A stretch of 64,000 nucleotides of DNA from Niallia circulans (GTDB lineage Bacteria; Bacillota; Bacilli; Bacillales; Cytobacillaceae), in contig NZ_RIBP01000004.1 of assembly GCF_007273535.1 (NCBI RefSeq), positions 1 through 64,000 on the forward strand, read 5' to 3'. The position numbers and the translations under genes were made by a program. The stretch's first letter is position 1. Every line of letters starts with the position of its first letter. Positions 35,822 to 44,143 of the stretch are shown here, piece by piece. The notes beneath the pieces were generated by a model, which was not told the DNA's origin, made no database searches, and worked only from the letters and a program-made list of their open reading frames with translations.

Positions 35822-36442
35822 TTACTTTTTAAAGCTTGCATATTTTGCTGCAACAGCATCCCAGTTAATGATTTCAAAGAAGCTAGAAATATAATCTGGT
35901 CTTCTGTTTTGGTAGTTCAAGTAATAAGCATGCTCCCATACGTCTAATCCAAGGATTGCATGGTTGCCTTCCATAATTGGATTGTCTTGGTTTGGTGTGC
36001 TAGTAACTTCAAGATTACCTTCACCGTTAACAATTAACCAAGCCCAGCCAGAACCAAAGCGAGTAGTTGCGCTTTGTGCGAAAGCTGTTTTAAATGCATC
36101 AAAGCTTCCGAATGCTGCTGTAATTGCTTCTGCCAATTCGCCTGCAGGAGCATTGTCTTCTTTAGCTGGCGCGATTACTTCCCAGAATAATGTATGGTTA
36201 AGATGTCCGCCTCCGTTGTTTCTTACAGCCGTTCTGATTGCTTCTGGAAGTGCGTCAAGATTGCTAAGCAATTCCTCTAGAGATTTTTCTTGTAATTCCG
36301 CTTTTCCTTCAAGAGCAGCGTTCAAATTGTTAACATATGTTTGGTGATGCTTTCCATGGTGAATCTCCATTGTGTTTTGGTCGATTTGAGGCTCAAGTGC
36401 AGCAAATCCGTAGTTTAAAGCTGGCAATTCAAATTTTGACAT
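35822..36442 (-). CDS. sodA: Superoxide dismutase, Mn type
   Basis: A 206-residue cytoplasmic Mn/Fe superoxide dismutase that turns superoxide into hydrogen peroxide and oxygen. The metal ligands are His28 (EIHHGKHH), His83 (HLNHTLFW), Asp167 and His171 (DVWEHAYYL). The Gln in [10 protein letters not shown] (~152) is the outer-sphere residue typical of the Mn form. A TTATAC-N6-GTATAA palindrome lies 29 nt upstream and is shared with the divergent regulator gene and the DUF1450 gene, so it is probably controlled by the SufR-like protein. B. subtilis SodA is similar; this may be an additional copy. Confidence 0.93.
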   Translation of the reverse strand: MSKFELPALNYGFAALEPQIDQNTMEIHHGKHHQTYVNNLNAALEGKAELQEKSLEELLSNLDALPEAIRTAVRNNGGGHLNHTLFWEVIAPAKEDNAPAGELAEAITAAFGSFDAFKTAFAQSATTRFGSGWAWLIVNGEGNLEVTSTPNQDNPIMEGNHAILGLDVWEHAYYLNYQNRRPDYISSFFEIINWDAVAAKYASFKK

Positions 36443-36470
36443 TTTGTAATCCTCCAGTATTATGTATTAT

Positions 36471-36488
36471 TTATACTTATTAGTATAA
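36471..36488. promoter_or_regulatory. Operator copy 1 (sodA side), TTATAC-N6-GTATAA
   Basis: Perfect 18-bp dyad TTATAC-TTATTA-GTATAA. On the minus strand its right arm supplies a TATAAA -10-like box for sodA. It is the same arrangement as at 36599 and 38580. Confidence 0.7.
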
Positions 36489-36598
36489 AAAGTATATTTA
36501 AAGGATATCGTACTAAAGAGAATAATGCAATTATTTTTTTCCACAATTTTCACTTTTCCTGCCTATGATATGCTGAGAGCCTTATAAATGTTAACATT

Positions 36599-36616
36599 TT
36601 ATACTTTATGGTATAA
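36599..36616. promoter_or_regulatory. Operator copy 2 (regulator promoter), TTATAC-N6-GTATAA
   Basis: Perfect 18-bp dyad TTATAC-TTTATG-GTATAA. Its right arm overlaps an extended -10 (TGGTATAAT) of the SufR-like gene, implying autoregulation. Confidence 0.7.
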
Positions 36617-36686
36617 TTAACTATTCATAACCAAGCTCCTGTTAGAATGAAGGTTATATACTCCAACGATAATGGAGGTTTAATAC

Positions 36687-37310
36687 ATGGAAAAAAAGCA
36701 AAATACAAAAGAAAAAATCCTCCATCTGCTCAAAAAAGAACAAGCATTGACTGTCAGCAATCTAACCGAGCATTTGGAAATAACTCATATGGCTGTGCGC
36801 AAGCATCTTACTATTCTTGAAAAAGACGGGCTGATTCAAACAAAGGAAGTCAAGCAATCAATGGGTAGACCCATTCAAGTCTTTTCTTTAACAGAAAAGG
36901 CAGAAGCCTATTTCCCCAAAAACTATGAGGGCATCAGCATTGGTTTTTTACAGGATATTGAGGATTTGTATGGAGAGGGTTCAGTAGAACGGTTATTCGC
37001 AAAAAGAGAAGCAAGACTTATCCATGAATATGGGGTAAGAATGGACAGCAAGGATTCTTCTCAACGCATGAAAGAAATTGTCACAATCCAAAATGAAAAA
37101 GGGTATATGGCAGAGCTAAACCAGCTTGAAGACAACACATATGAATTAATTGAATATAATTGCCCCATACTTGAAGTTGCAAAGGAATTCAAAATTGCCT
37201 GTAAATGCGAAACAGATATGCTAAAAGACGTACTTGAACCAGAAAGCATTGACAGAACATGCTGCCGAACAGAAGGTAGCAGCCATTGTAGATTTCTTGT
37301 TAAGTTTTAA
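36687..37310 (+). CDS. SufR-like Fe-S cluster helix-turn-helix regulator
   Basis: 207 residues. A winged helix-turn-helix (~8-60, SNLTEHLEITHMAVRKHL) is followed by a helical region and a cysteine-rich C-terminus: Cys159, Cys172, Cys174, Cys192, Cys193 and Cys201. The spacing Cys159-x12-Cys172 and the NCPI...C...C pattern match SufR-type repressors, which hold an Fe-S cluster and sense iron or oxidative stress. It is divergent from sodA, with identical palindromes at both promoters. The likely job is redox control of sodA, of itself and of DUF1450-pirin. AATGGAGG precedes the ATG by 9 nt. The DNA target is inferred, not shown. Confidence 0.82.
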   Translation: MEKKQNTKEKILHLLKKEQALTVSNLTEHLEITHMAVRKHLTILEKDGLIQTKEVKQSMGRPIQVFSLTEKAEAYFPKNYEGISIGFLQDIEDLYGEGSVERLFAKREARLIHEYGVRMDSKDSSQRMKEIVTIQNEKGYMAELNQLEDNTYELIEYNCPILEVAKEFKIACKCETDMLKDVLEPESIDRTCCRTEGSSHCRFLVKF

Positions 37311-37317
37311 GAATGAG

Positions 37318-37346
37318 AAAAGGAGCATAATCGTATGCTCCTTTTT
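37318..37346. terminator. Bidirectional terminator
   Basis: AAAAGGAGCATA / TATGCTCCTTTT stem with a 4-nt loop between the convergent regulator and pirin genes. Confidence 0.9.
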
Positions 37347-37347
37347 G

Positions 37348-38235
37348 TTATTTAGCAGGCGGTCCAAACTCGCCGTGGTGAAAATCGCGGAAGGCCTGTT
37401 TTATTTCTTCCATTGTGTTCATTACAAATGGCCCGTAAGGCACTATTTCTTCTTTTATCGGAACTCCAGAATAAATGAGTACTTTTGAATTACGTTTATT
37501 TGCTTTTATCGTAAGCGTACTTTGATTTTCACCTGTGCCATTTTCATTAAAGGTTAATGTCGCTACACCATGCTTTTGCAGGTTTACTTTATTAATTCCG
37601 AAATCCATATCACCTGATAAAACATATAAAAAAGCATTATGATTTTCTGGTAATTGATGTTTATACGTGGTACCTTCACTTAAAATTATTTCTGATAAGG
37701 TGATTGGCACAAGTGAATTTAGCGGACCGTGAACGCCAGCAATATCACCTGAGAACACCTTTACCTTTCCTCCTTCAAACTCGAAGATAGGCGCATTCTC
37801 GCTGTATATGTTTTGATAGATGGTGTCGCTGTGTTTTTGATCCTTTGGTAGGTTCAGCCATAGCTGCAGAGTATGAGCAATATCATCGCCTACCCCTTCC
37901 TCTGCGTGTCTAGCAGCCCAGCCTGCATTCATGTATTGCACATCCCCTGGCTCGAGAATATCTCTGCCGCCTGCATTGTCTATATGCTCTAATCTGCCAT
38001 CGACAACATACGTGATCGTTTGAAAGCCGCGATGTGGATGATCTGAAAATGCTCCCCTTTTGAACCAATCCTCTGCCATTAATATAAATGGATCAAAATC
38101 CTTCCATCCTTCCACAGGAAGAACCCAGCCTTTTTGAATGGAAGGGAACTCCGCTTCTTCATATTGAACATACCAATGGTTTTTGACATCTCTTCGAAAG
38201 ATATTTTCTTGTTTCTCTACTATCTCTTTTTCCAT
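37348..38235 (-). CDS. Pirin-family protein
   Basis: A 295-residue two-cupin protein. The N-terminal cupin carries the iron ligands in HPHRGFQTITYV (two His, ~67-70) and RHAEE (His and Glu, ~113-116). Bacterial pirins bind Fe(II); some act as quercetin dioxygenases or redox-dependent partners. The DUF1450 gene ends 42 nt upstream on the same strand, so both should be expressed from the promoter with operator copy 3. The ribosome site lies in a run of eight G (38240-38247 complement) followed by AG, an unusual, slippage-prone sequence. Confidence 0.9.
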   Translation of the reverse strand: MEKEIVEKQENIFRRDVKNHWYVQYEEAEFPSIQKGWVLPVEGWKDFDPFILMAEDWFKRGAFSDHPHRGFQTITYVVDGRLEHIDNAGGRDILEPGDVQYMNAGWAARHAEEGVGDDIAHTLQLWLNLPKDQKHSDTIYQNIYSENAPIFEFEGGKVKVFSGDIAGVHGPLNSLVPITLSEIILSEGTTYKHQLPENHNAFLYVLSGDMDFGINKVNLQKHGVATLTFNENGTGENQSTLTIKANKRNSKVLIYSGVPIKEEIVPYGPFVMNTMEEIKQAFRDFHHGEFGPPAK

Positions 38236-38277
38236 TTCTCCCCCCCCTTTTACAAACTATATGCAATTAAATCAGTA

Positions 38278-38523
38278 TTACGCATACAATGCCAATTCTG
38301 CTTCAATCTGATTTTTAATTAATGTGACACATTCGTCTGCAGTTTTTGCAAAGATTCTTTTTCCATTAACAATGGCAAAAGGTCTTTTAGCACACATGCC
38401 ACAAAAGGAAAGACAGCTGTTTTCAATTACGGCTACTTCCGGGTATTCTGATTCAAGAATTTCCGCTAATGCTATGGAAGTAATGAGACTGCCATCACAT
38501 ATTTCGACAACTACAATCCCCAT
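38278..38523 (-). CDS. DUF1450 (YuzB-like) cysteine-rich small protein
   Basis: 81 residues from ATG 38523, which has GAGGGGG about 10 nt upstream; a longer in-frame opening to 38682 reads through the promoter and is rejected. It belongs to the DUF1450/YuzB family, a thioredoxin-like fold. The cysteines are Cys9, Cys37, Cys41, Cys44 and Cys65 (ENSCLSFCGMC). A C-x3-C-x2-C group plus Cys9 could bind an Fe-S cluster, which is speculation. It is first in an operon with pirin, under the palindrome shared with sodA and the SufR-like gene. Confidence 0.85.
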   Translation of the reverse strand: MGIVVVEICDGSLITSIALAEILESEYPEVAVIENSCLSFCGMCAKRPFAIVNGKRIFAKTADECVTLIKNQIEAELALYA

Positions 38524-38579
38524 TTGCTGATATTCCCCCTCTAATTTGTTACATCTATAAAAAATGATATGAGTACTTT

Positions 38580-38597
38580 TTATACCAAATAGTATAA
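38580..38597. promoter_or_regulatory. Operator copy 3 (DUF1450-pirin promoter), TTATAC-N6-GTATAA
   Basis: Perfect 18-bp dyad TTATAC-CAAATA-GTATAA, 57 nt before the DUF1450 start. On the minus strand it overlaps an extended -10 (TGGTATAAA), just as at copy 2. Confidence 0.7.
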
Positions 38598-38704
38598 TTA
38601 ACGAAAATAACATTACTCCAATCTGTTTTGAAAAGCAATTATTATGCTTGTATAATTTCATAATAAAAAGGAAGCTGCCCATTAAGTCAGCTTCCTTCTA
38701 CCTT

Positions 38705-39442
38705 CTATAATTTAACTTTTTCTAAATATAAACCGCCTGCTTCTGCCATTGGTCCTGTTTGGACTCTTTCTTTTGATTGAATAATGGCAGGAATATGTTG
38801 TGGCTGGATTTTTTTCAAGCCTACTTCTATTAATGTTCCGATAATTTTTCTGACCATATTGTATAAGAAGCCGTCGCCTTTTACTCTTATATGGATAAAG
38901 CCGTCTTCTTTTTCTATTGTTATGGAGTAGATTTCACGAACCATTGATTTCTTTTTGCTTTTCGCATTTGAATAGGCTGTAAAGTCATGGCTTCCAAGAA
39001 AATGCTTAGCCGCTTCCTTCATTTTGGCAACATCAAGCTTTTCATCAACATGCATGCTGTACTTGCGCATAAATGGATTCGTATGCTTCTCGTTCCATAT
39101 TTTATACAAATATGTTTTTTCTTTCGCATTATAGCGGGCATGGAAGCGTTCAGGCACTTCTTCCACCTTTATAACACTAATATCATTCGGCAAATACTTG
39201 TTTAAATAATCTTTTATTTCTAACTCATTGAGTTTTACGTTTAATTTCACATTAGCTACTTGCTCAATGGCATGCACGCCGGCATCTGTTCTGCTGCAGC
39301 CGATAATTTGAATTTCTTCACCAGCCATCTCTGTCAAAACATTTTCTAGCTTTCCTTGGATAGAGCTGTCCCCATTACCGAGACGCTGCCACCCTTTATA
39401 TCTTCCACCATCATATTCAATCGTCATTTTATAATTTGTCAT
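38705..39442 (-). CDS. truA: tRNA pseudouridine(38-40) synthase TruA
   Basis: 245 residues from ATG 39442, with AAGGAG 6 nt upstream; an in-frame opening seven codons earlier lies over the ribosome site. The catalytic Asp53 is in CSRTDAGVHA, and YDGGRYKGWQ and the C-terminal GFLYNMVRKIIGTL motif are family marks. It isomerises U38-U40 in the tRNA anticodon arm. Most Bacillaceae carry truA in the ribosomal protein cluster; its location here suggests a second copy (TruA2). Confidence 0.92.
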   Translation of the reverse strand: MTNYKMTIEYDGGRYKGWQRLGNGDSSIQGKLENVLTEMAGEEIQIIGCSRTDAGVHAIEQVANVKLNVKLNELEIKDYLNKYLPNDISVIKVEEVPERFHARYNAKEKTYLYKIWNEKHTNPFMRKYSMHVDEKLDVAKMKEAAKHFLGSHDFTAYSNAKSKKKSMVREIYSITIEKEDGFIHIRVKGDGFLYNMVRKIIGTLIEVGLKKIQPQHIPAIIQSKERVQTGPMAEAGGLYLEKVKL

Positions 39443-39512
39443 GTTGTACTCCTTTTCAGTCACTTTCTAAAGTGTAGCTTGTCTTGGCAGGAAGTACAAC
39501 TTTTTATTTTAA

Positions 39513-39541
39513 AAAGAGCAATCCCAATATTTAGGATTGCT
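39513..39541 (-). terminator. Terminator overlapping the end of the BCCT gene
   Basis: GCAATCC / GGATTGC stem (39518-39540) that includes the stop codon, followed on the minus strand by TCTTTTTAAAA. Confidence 0.7.
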
Positions 39542-41045
39542 TATTATTCCTTAGATTTGCGAGTCTAAATTCCTTCACTTCCTGATTGACTGACTTCAAC
39601 AAACTGACAGCCATAATAGCAATTACAATGGAAAACGGCAATGCAGCAATTATCATCGTATTTTGCAGTGCCTGCAGTCCGCCTGAATACAGAAGCACAA
39701 GCGCCATTGCAGCGAGCAGGACTCCCCAAATCACCTTGAGGCGATTGCTTGGATTGAGCGATCCGTTCGTTGTCATCATGGCAAGGACAAAGGTTCCTGA
39801 ATCAGCAGATGTAATAAAAAACACGCCGATAAGGATGATTGCCAGTATGGATAACGTAGTGCTGAGTGGAAAATTCTCCAATACTCCGAATAATGATTCT
39901 TCTGTCGCTAATCCTGAAATCATGCCCATATGATTACTCTCCAACTGCATTGCAGTTCCGCCAAATACCGAAAACCATAAAAATCCAATCACTGCTGGGA
40001 TGAATAATACAAATGCAACAAACTCTTTTATCGTTCTGCCTCTTGATATCCTTGCGATAAATACACCAACAAATGGTGACCATGCAATCCACCAAGCCCA
40101 ATAAAAAATCGTCCAATTGTTAATCCATGTCCGTTTTTCTTCGTTGAGCGGCGCAATACGGAAGCTCATATTTACGATATTTTGCAAATAAGATCCAAGT
40201 GTATCTGTAAATAGATTTAAGTTGAATAATGTTGGACCAATGATAAATAACAGTAATAACAAGATTCCTGCTAAAATCATATTGGCATTACTCAAGATTT
40301 GGATTCCTTTACCAAGCCCGCTCAAGGCTGAATAAATAAATAATGCCGTAACAATACAAATAATAATAAACTGTGTTGTGATATTTGTTGGTACACCATA
40401 AACAAAAGACAGTCCTCCGTTAATTTGCACTGCTCCAAATCCAAGCGTTGTGGCAACACCAAGTACAGTTGCAATAACAGCAATCGTATCGACCGCTTTA
40501 CCTGTAATTCCTTCTGCTCTTTTGCCGATAACAGGTTTTAAAGTGGCACTAATTAACGAAACATTGCCTTTACGAAAAGTAAAGTATGCTAAACAAAGGG
40601 CAACAAGCCCATAAATAGCCCATGCATGTATGCCCCAATGGAAAAAAGTATATCTCATCGCATCCTTCATGCCTTGCTCTGTTCCAACTTCTCCCGTTGG
40701 CGAGCTTATCGCATAATGACTTATCGGCTCTGCTGTACCATAAAACACCAATCCAATGCCCATACCTGCACTAAAAAGCATCGCAAGCCAGGATATTCGT
40801 GAAAATTCAGGTTTATCATCCTGTTTGCCAAGCTTGATACGCCCGGCTGGACTGAACAATAAGTAGATACATACAACAAGGAAAAATGACACAATGATTA
40901 AATAATACCAGCCAAAACTGTTCGTAATAAAGCTCTGAACCATCCTTGTTACATTCTCCAGAAAAGCTGGTGCTAGAATCCCAACTAGAACTAGAAGCAG
41001 CAATATTGCTGTCGAAATATAAAATACTATTGAAACTTTTTTCAT
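39531..41045 (-). CDS. BCCT-family betaine/choline/carnitine transporter (OpuD-like)
   Basis: 504 residues with 12 membrane segments. The MGIGLVFYGTAEPISHY region and the Trp-rich WTIFYWAWWIAWSPFVG motif (~310-327) line the sodium/betaine site of BCCT carriers. It should import glycine betaine or a related compatible solute driven by the sodium or proton gradient, as OpuD does in B. subtilis. The C-terminal tail is short, with few charged residues, so osmotic gating may differ. It is monocistronic, and no betaine-synthesis genes are near. Confidence 0.9.
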   Translation of the reverse strand: MKKVSIVFYISTAILLLLVLVGILAPAFLENVTRMVQSFITNSFGWYYLIIVSFFLVVCIYLLFSPAGRIKLGKQDDKPEFSRISWLAMLFSAGMGIGLVFYGTAEPISHYAISSPTGEVGTEQGMKDAMRYTFFHWGIHAWAIYGLVALCLAYFTFRKGNVSLISATLKPVIGKRAEGITGKAVDTIAVIATVLGVATTLGFGAVQINGGLSFVYGVPTNITTQFIIICIVTALFIYSALSGLGKGIQILSNANMILAGILLLLLFIIGPTLFNLNLFTDTLGSYLQNIVNMSFRIAPLNEEKRTWINNWTIFYWAWWIAWSPFVGVFIARISRGRTIKEFVAFVLFIPAVIGFLWFSVFGGTAMQLESNHMGMISGLATEESLFGVLENFPLSTTLSILAIILIGVFFITSADSGTFVLAMMTTNGSLNPSNRLKVIWGVLLAAMALVLLYSGGLQALQNTMIIAALPFSIVIAIMAVSLLKSVNQEVKEFRLANLRNNKQS

Positions 41046-41210
41046 AAAAATGAATTACTCCTAACTTATCCCTTTATGCCTTTTTCAAAAGAAATCAGCC
41101 TTCCTCTTTACCCTTTCCCTGCTTTAAGTAAACTAATCAAGCAAGACTGTCTTTTAAAGGTAGTGTTAGTATGTTCTTATTATTGGCATTTCATATCCCT
41201 TATGCAAAAA

Positions 41211-41242
41211 AAAGAAACCATCCTCATGAATGGTTTCTTCGT
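41211..41242 (-). terminator. Terminator of aldo/keto reductase gene
   Basis: AAGAAACCAT / ATGGTTTCTT stem followed on the minus strand by TTTTTTTGC. Confidence 0.8.
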
Positions 41243-41246
41243 TATT

Positions 41247-42227
41247 TTATTTAAATCCTAAAACAGGATGAGGAATATACGGTTCTTCCAGATGCAAAAT
41301 TTCTTCCTGTGATAATGTTACTGCGAGTGCTGCAACTGCATCCTCTAAATGAGACATTTTAGTTGATCCAATAATTGGAGATGCGACTGTCTCTTTTTGC
41401 AATACCCAAGCGAGTGCGATTTGTGCTCGTGATACACCGTGCATTTCAGCAATCTGCGCTACTCGTTCTACAATCATTTTGTCAGCAGCCGCTGTTTGGG
41501 TATAAAGTGTCTTCCCAAACTCATCTGTTTCAGAACGGGCCGTTGTCTCTTCCCAGTTGCGCGTTAATTTGCCTCTCGCTAATGGACTCCATGGTATAAC
41601 GCCGATTTTTTCTTCTTTGCATAGTGGAATCATCTCGCGCTCTTCTTCTCTATATAATAAATTAAGATGGTTTTGCATAGTAATAAATTTTGTCCAGCCG
41701 TTTTTCTCGGCGATATGCTGTGCCTTCAGAAATTGCCACGCATACATGGATGAAGCCCCGATATATCTGGCCTTCCCTGCTTTGACAATATCATGCAGCG
41801 CCTCCATTGTTTCTTCAATTGGTGTGTCATAATCCCAGCGGTGTATTTGGTAAAGGTCGACATAATCAGTACCTAGTCTTTTAAGACTGTTGTCGATTTC
41901 GCTCATGATCGCTTTGCGAGATAAACCAGCGCCATTCGGACCTTGATGCATTCGCCCATGCACTTTTGTCGCTAGAACTATTTCATCGCGGGCAGCAAAA
42001 TCCTTTAATGCTCTCCCAACAATTTCTTCACTCGTTCCATCAGAATATACATTAGCTGTATCCAAAAAGTTGATACCAAGCTCTAGAGCTCTCTTAATAA
42101 TCGGGCGGCTCTCTTCCTCATTTAACACCCAGCTGTGATTGCCTCTTTCTGGAACTCCAAAGCTCATACAGCCGAGACAAAGTCTTGAAACATCCATGCC
42201 TGTATTTCCTAATTTAACGTATTCCAA
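41247..42227 (-). CDS. Aldo/keto reductase
   Basis: A 326-residue TIM-barrel NADPH-dependent oxidoreductase. The catalytic tetrad is seen as Asp56 and Tyr61 (FLDTANVYSDG), Lys (LATKVHG, ~87) and His (YQIHRWD, ~128); the C-terminal GSTK motif binds the cofactor. The substrate is unknown; the closest sequences are the AKR family proteins with a YSDGTSEE loop. The TTG start at 42227 has GAAGGTGG 8 nt upstream. A consensus sigma-A promoter and, further up, a perfect cre match precede it, so catabolite control is possible. Confidence 0.9.
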   Translation of the reverse strand: MEYVKLGNTGMDVSRLCLGCMSFGVPERGNHSWVLNEEESRPIIKRALELGINFLDTANVYSDGTSEEIVGRALKDFAARDEIVLATKVHGRMHQGPNGAGLSRKAIMSEIDNSLKRLGTDYVDLYQIHRWDYDTPIEETMEALHDIVKAGKARYIGASSMYAWQFLKAQHIAEKNGWTKFITMQNHLNLLYREEEREMIPLCKEEKIGVIPWSPLARGKLTRNWEETTARSETDEFGKTLYTQTAAADKMIVERVAQIAEMHGVSRAQIALAWVLQKETVASPIIGSTKMSHLEDAVAALAVTLSQEEILHLEEPYIPHPVLGFK

Positions 42228-42262
42228 AATATGTCCACCTTCTTTCCAGGATTCAAGAATAA

Positions 42263-42291
42263 GTATAGTCCTATTCCTTCATTTGGACAAA
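42263..42291 (-). promoter_or_regulatory. Sigma-A promoter of aldo/keto reductase gene
   Basis: TTGTCC (42291-42286), 17-nt spacer, TATACT (42268-42263) on the minus strand, ~35 nt before the TTG start. Confidence 0.65.
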
Positions 42292-42352
42292 GCATTTGGC
42301 TTTTTCATCCATTGAATTATTTTCCATTGACTTATAACTACTCATTTGACTT

Positions 42353-42366
42353 TGTAACCGTTTTCA
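42353..42366. promoter_or_regulatory. cre site upstream of aldo/keto reductase
   Basis: TGTAACCGTTTTCA fits every position of the CcpA consensus TGWNANCGNTNWCA. It is ~65 bp upstream of the promoter above. Confidence 0.6.
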
Positions 42367-42479
42367 ATTATACTGTTTTTAGGTTGGATGACATCCGTGG
42401 TCATCATCGGTACCTAGCGCAGGTGGAGCTGGTGCTATTTTTATGCAATTTCTTGTAATCGATTCACAAGATACTAGGC

Positions 42480-42512
42480 AAAAGACAACTAGAAGTCTCT
42501 AGTTGTCTTTTC
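42480..42512 (-). terminator. Terminator of arabinan operon
   Basis: AAAGACAACTAGA / TCTAGTTGTCTTT 13-bp stem after the last GH43 gene. Confidence 0.85.
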
Positions 42513-42520
42513 GCAAACCT

Positions 42521-43492
42521 TTAAGCATTATTAGCAATCGGTTTTCCAAATACAGGAAAACCACTCTCATCCCATGTAAATACTTGTGCACGGGCATGAC
42601 GATCCGGATTATCAAGCGGATCTCCATCCATTTCTGTATATGGACGAGCATGATAGATAAGTACATCTTCTTGACCGTCTTCACTTACCGTAAAGCTGTT
42701 GTGTCCTGGACCAAATTGGCCGTTTTCCGGAGCACTTTTGAAAACAGGCTCTTTCGATTTAGTCCACGAGTAACCATCCAAAAGGTCAGCCTCTGTATCT
42801 GCCCAAAGCAGACCCATACAATAATTTCCGTCAGTTGCACTTGCAGAATAAGTAATGAAAATTTTATTATTGCGAATGATAACAGCTGGACCTTCATTTA
42901 CGAGAAAACCGATTTTCTCCCACCCATATTCAGGGATTGTCAGCAACAGCTGCTTGCCTTTTAATGTCCAAGGGTTTTCCATTTCAGAAAGATACAGGTT
43001 TGAGTTACCAGGAATCGCAGGCTCCTTTTGTGCCCATACATAGTAAAGCTTATCGTTATGCTCAAACACGGTAGCATCAAGACAGAAGCTTTCCTGTTGA
43101 GTCCTCACTTGCCCTTTTTCCTCCCATTTACCTGTGAGCGGATTTTCAGCTCCACATTCAATTGCAAACATACGATGCTGGAAAATATGATTTTTCGGAT
43201 GACTGCTTGGTGCAGCAGCAAAGTAAATATACCATTTGCCTTGCACGAAGTGAATTTCTGGTGCCCAGATTAGCTGACTTTGTGAACCTTCCGCATGCGC
43301 TCTCCAAACGGTCGCCTTTTCACTGTTTTCAAGGTCATTTAAACTTTTGGCTCTTCTTACTTCGATTTCCTGATAACCAGGTACGGAGCCTGTGAAATAA
43401 TAATAGCCGTCAGTATGCTTATAAACCCATGGATCTGCACGTTGTAAAACTATTGGATTATTATATTTAGATGTTGTTTCAATCATCGTCAT
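42521..43492 (-). CDS. GH43 glycoside hydrolase (alpha-L-arabinofuranosidase/beta-xylosidase type)
   Basis: A 323-residue five-bladed beta-propeller of family GH43. Catalytic residues are the base Asp in RADPWV (~20), the pKa-tuning Asp in CLDATVFE (~137) and the acid Glu in VNEGPAV (~198). There is no signal peptide, so it acts on imported oligosaccharides. In context it most likely removes arabinose from arabino-oligosaccharides as the partner of the other GH43 enzyme. The second in-frame ATG (43486) has better spacing from GGGAG. It is last in the operon. Confidence 0.85.
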   Translation of the reverse strand: MTMIETTSKYNNPIVLQRADPWVYKHTDGYYYFTGSVPGYQEIEVRRAKSLNDLENSEKATVWRAHAEGSQSQLIWAPEIHFVQGKWYIYFAAAPSSHPKNHIFQHRMFAIECGAENPLTGKWEEKGQVRTQQESFCLDATVFEHNDKLYYVWAQKEPAIPGNSNLYLSEMENPWTLKGKQLLLTIPEYGWEKIGFLVNEGPAVIIRNNKIFITYSASATDGNYCMGLLWADTEADLLDGYSWTKSKEPVFKSAPENGQFGPGHNSFTVSEDGQEDVLIYHARPYTEMDGDPLDNPDRHARAQVFTWDESGFPVFGKPIANNA

Positions 43493-43501
43493 TATCTCCC
43501 T

Positions 43502-44140
43502 TTACATGTTTTCTTTGATTATTTCCTCTTTAATAGCTCCTTTTTTCATTAGTTCACCTGAGATAAATCTTTCAATGCAGATGATATAGATGCTAATGAA
43601 GCATAGCGGAAGAATAATGCTGAATTTATAAGCTGCTGCAAGCAGTACTAAGAAAAACAGCAGACTGAAAATACTCTGAACTGGCATAAGCAGCGGCAAT
43701 GCCAACACTAATTTCGCTTTTTGCTTAAACGTACCTTCCGTATGTATGGCAACAGGGAATGTATAAACGATTGCAGCCAAAACATAAATCATGATAAAAA
43801 GGAGCGGATAATAGAGCACTGCCAGACCTATCGCCATTTGTTTGACAAGCTGCATATCAATCCACAGCACATACAGAATCGCTCCATAAATGAGGGCTAA
43901 GCCATTCATTTTCATAAAGCCTTTCTTATATGCAGTGAAAAAGCTTTTGGCGATTTGCAGATAGGACGGATAATCCGCTTTATATGCTTCCTCTTTTTGC
44001 AAATGGAATAATGCATAAGTCGCAGGAAACACTCCAAAAAAGCCAAGGCCGAGCACAACACCAGCAACCCAAAGCAGATTCAAGTAAATGATATTTACCG
44101 CTTTATCCAGATAAATCATGATTTTATTTGACCACGCCAT
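43502..44140 (-). CDS. YesL-like DUF624 membrane protein
   Basis: 212 residues with about five membrane segments, of the DUF624/YesL family. Such genes are common inside carbohydrate ABC-transporter operons in Bacillus, but their function is unknown. A stretch of charged residues after TM1-2 (HLQKEEAYKADY) is typical. It lies 3 nt after the GH43 endo-enzyme gene and 9 nt before the next, so it is clearly cotranscribed. Confidence 0.85.
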   Translation of the reverse strand: MAWSNKIMIYLDKAVNIIYLNLLWVAGVVLGLGFFGVFPATYALFHLQKEEAYKADYPSYLQIAKSFFTAYKKGFMKMNGLALIYGAILYVLWIDMQLVKQMAIGLAVLYYPLLFIMIYVLAAIVYTFPVAIHTEGTFKQKAKLVLALPLLMPVQSIFSLLFFLVLLAAAYKFSIILPLCFISIYIICIERFISGELMKKGAIKEEIIKENM

Positions 44141-44143
44141 ATA

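Noticed and set aside
38524..38682. N-terminal extension of the DUF1450 protein
   Set aside because: It runs through the promoter and operator palindrome, and the ATG at 38523 has a proper ribosome site and matches the family start.
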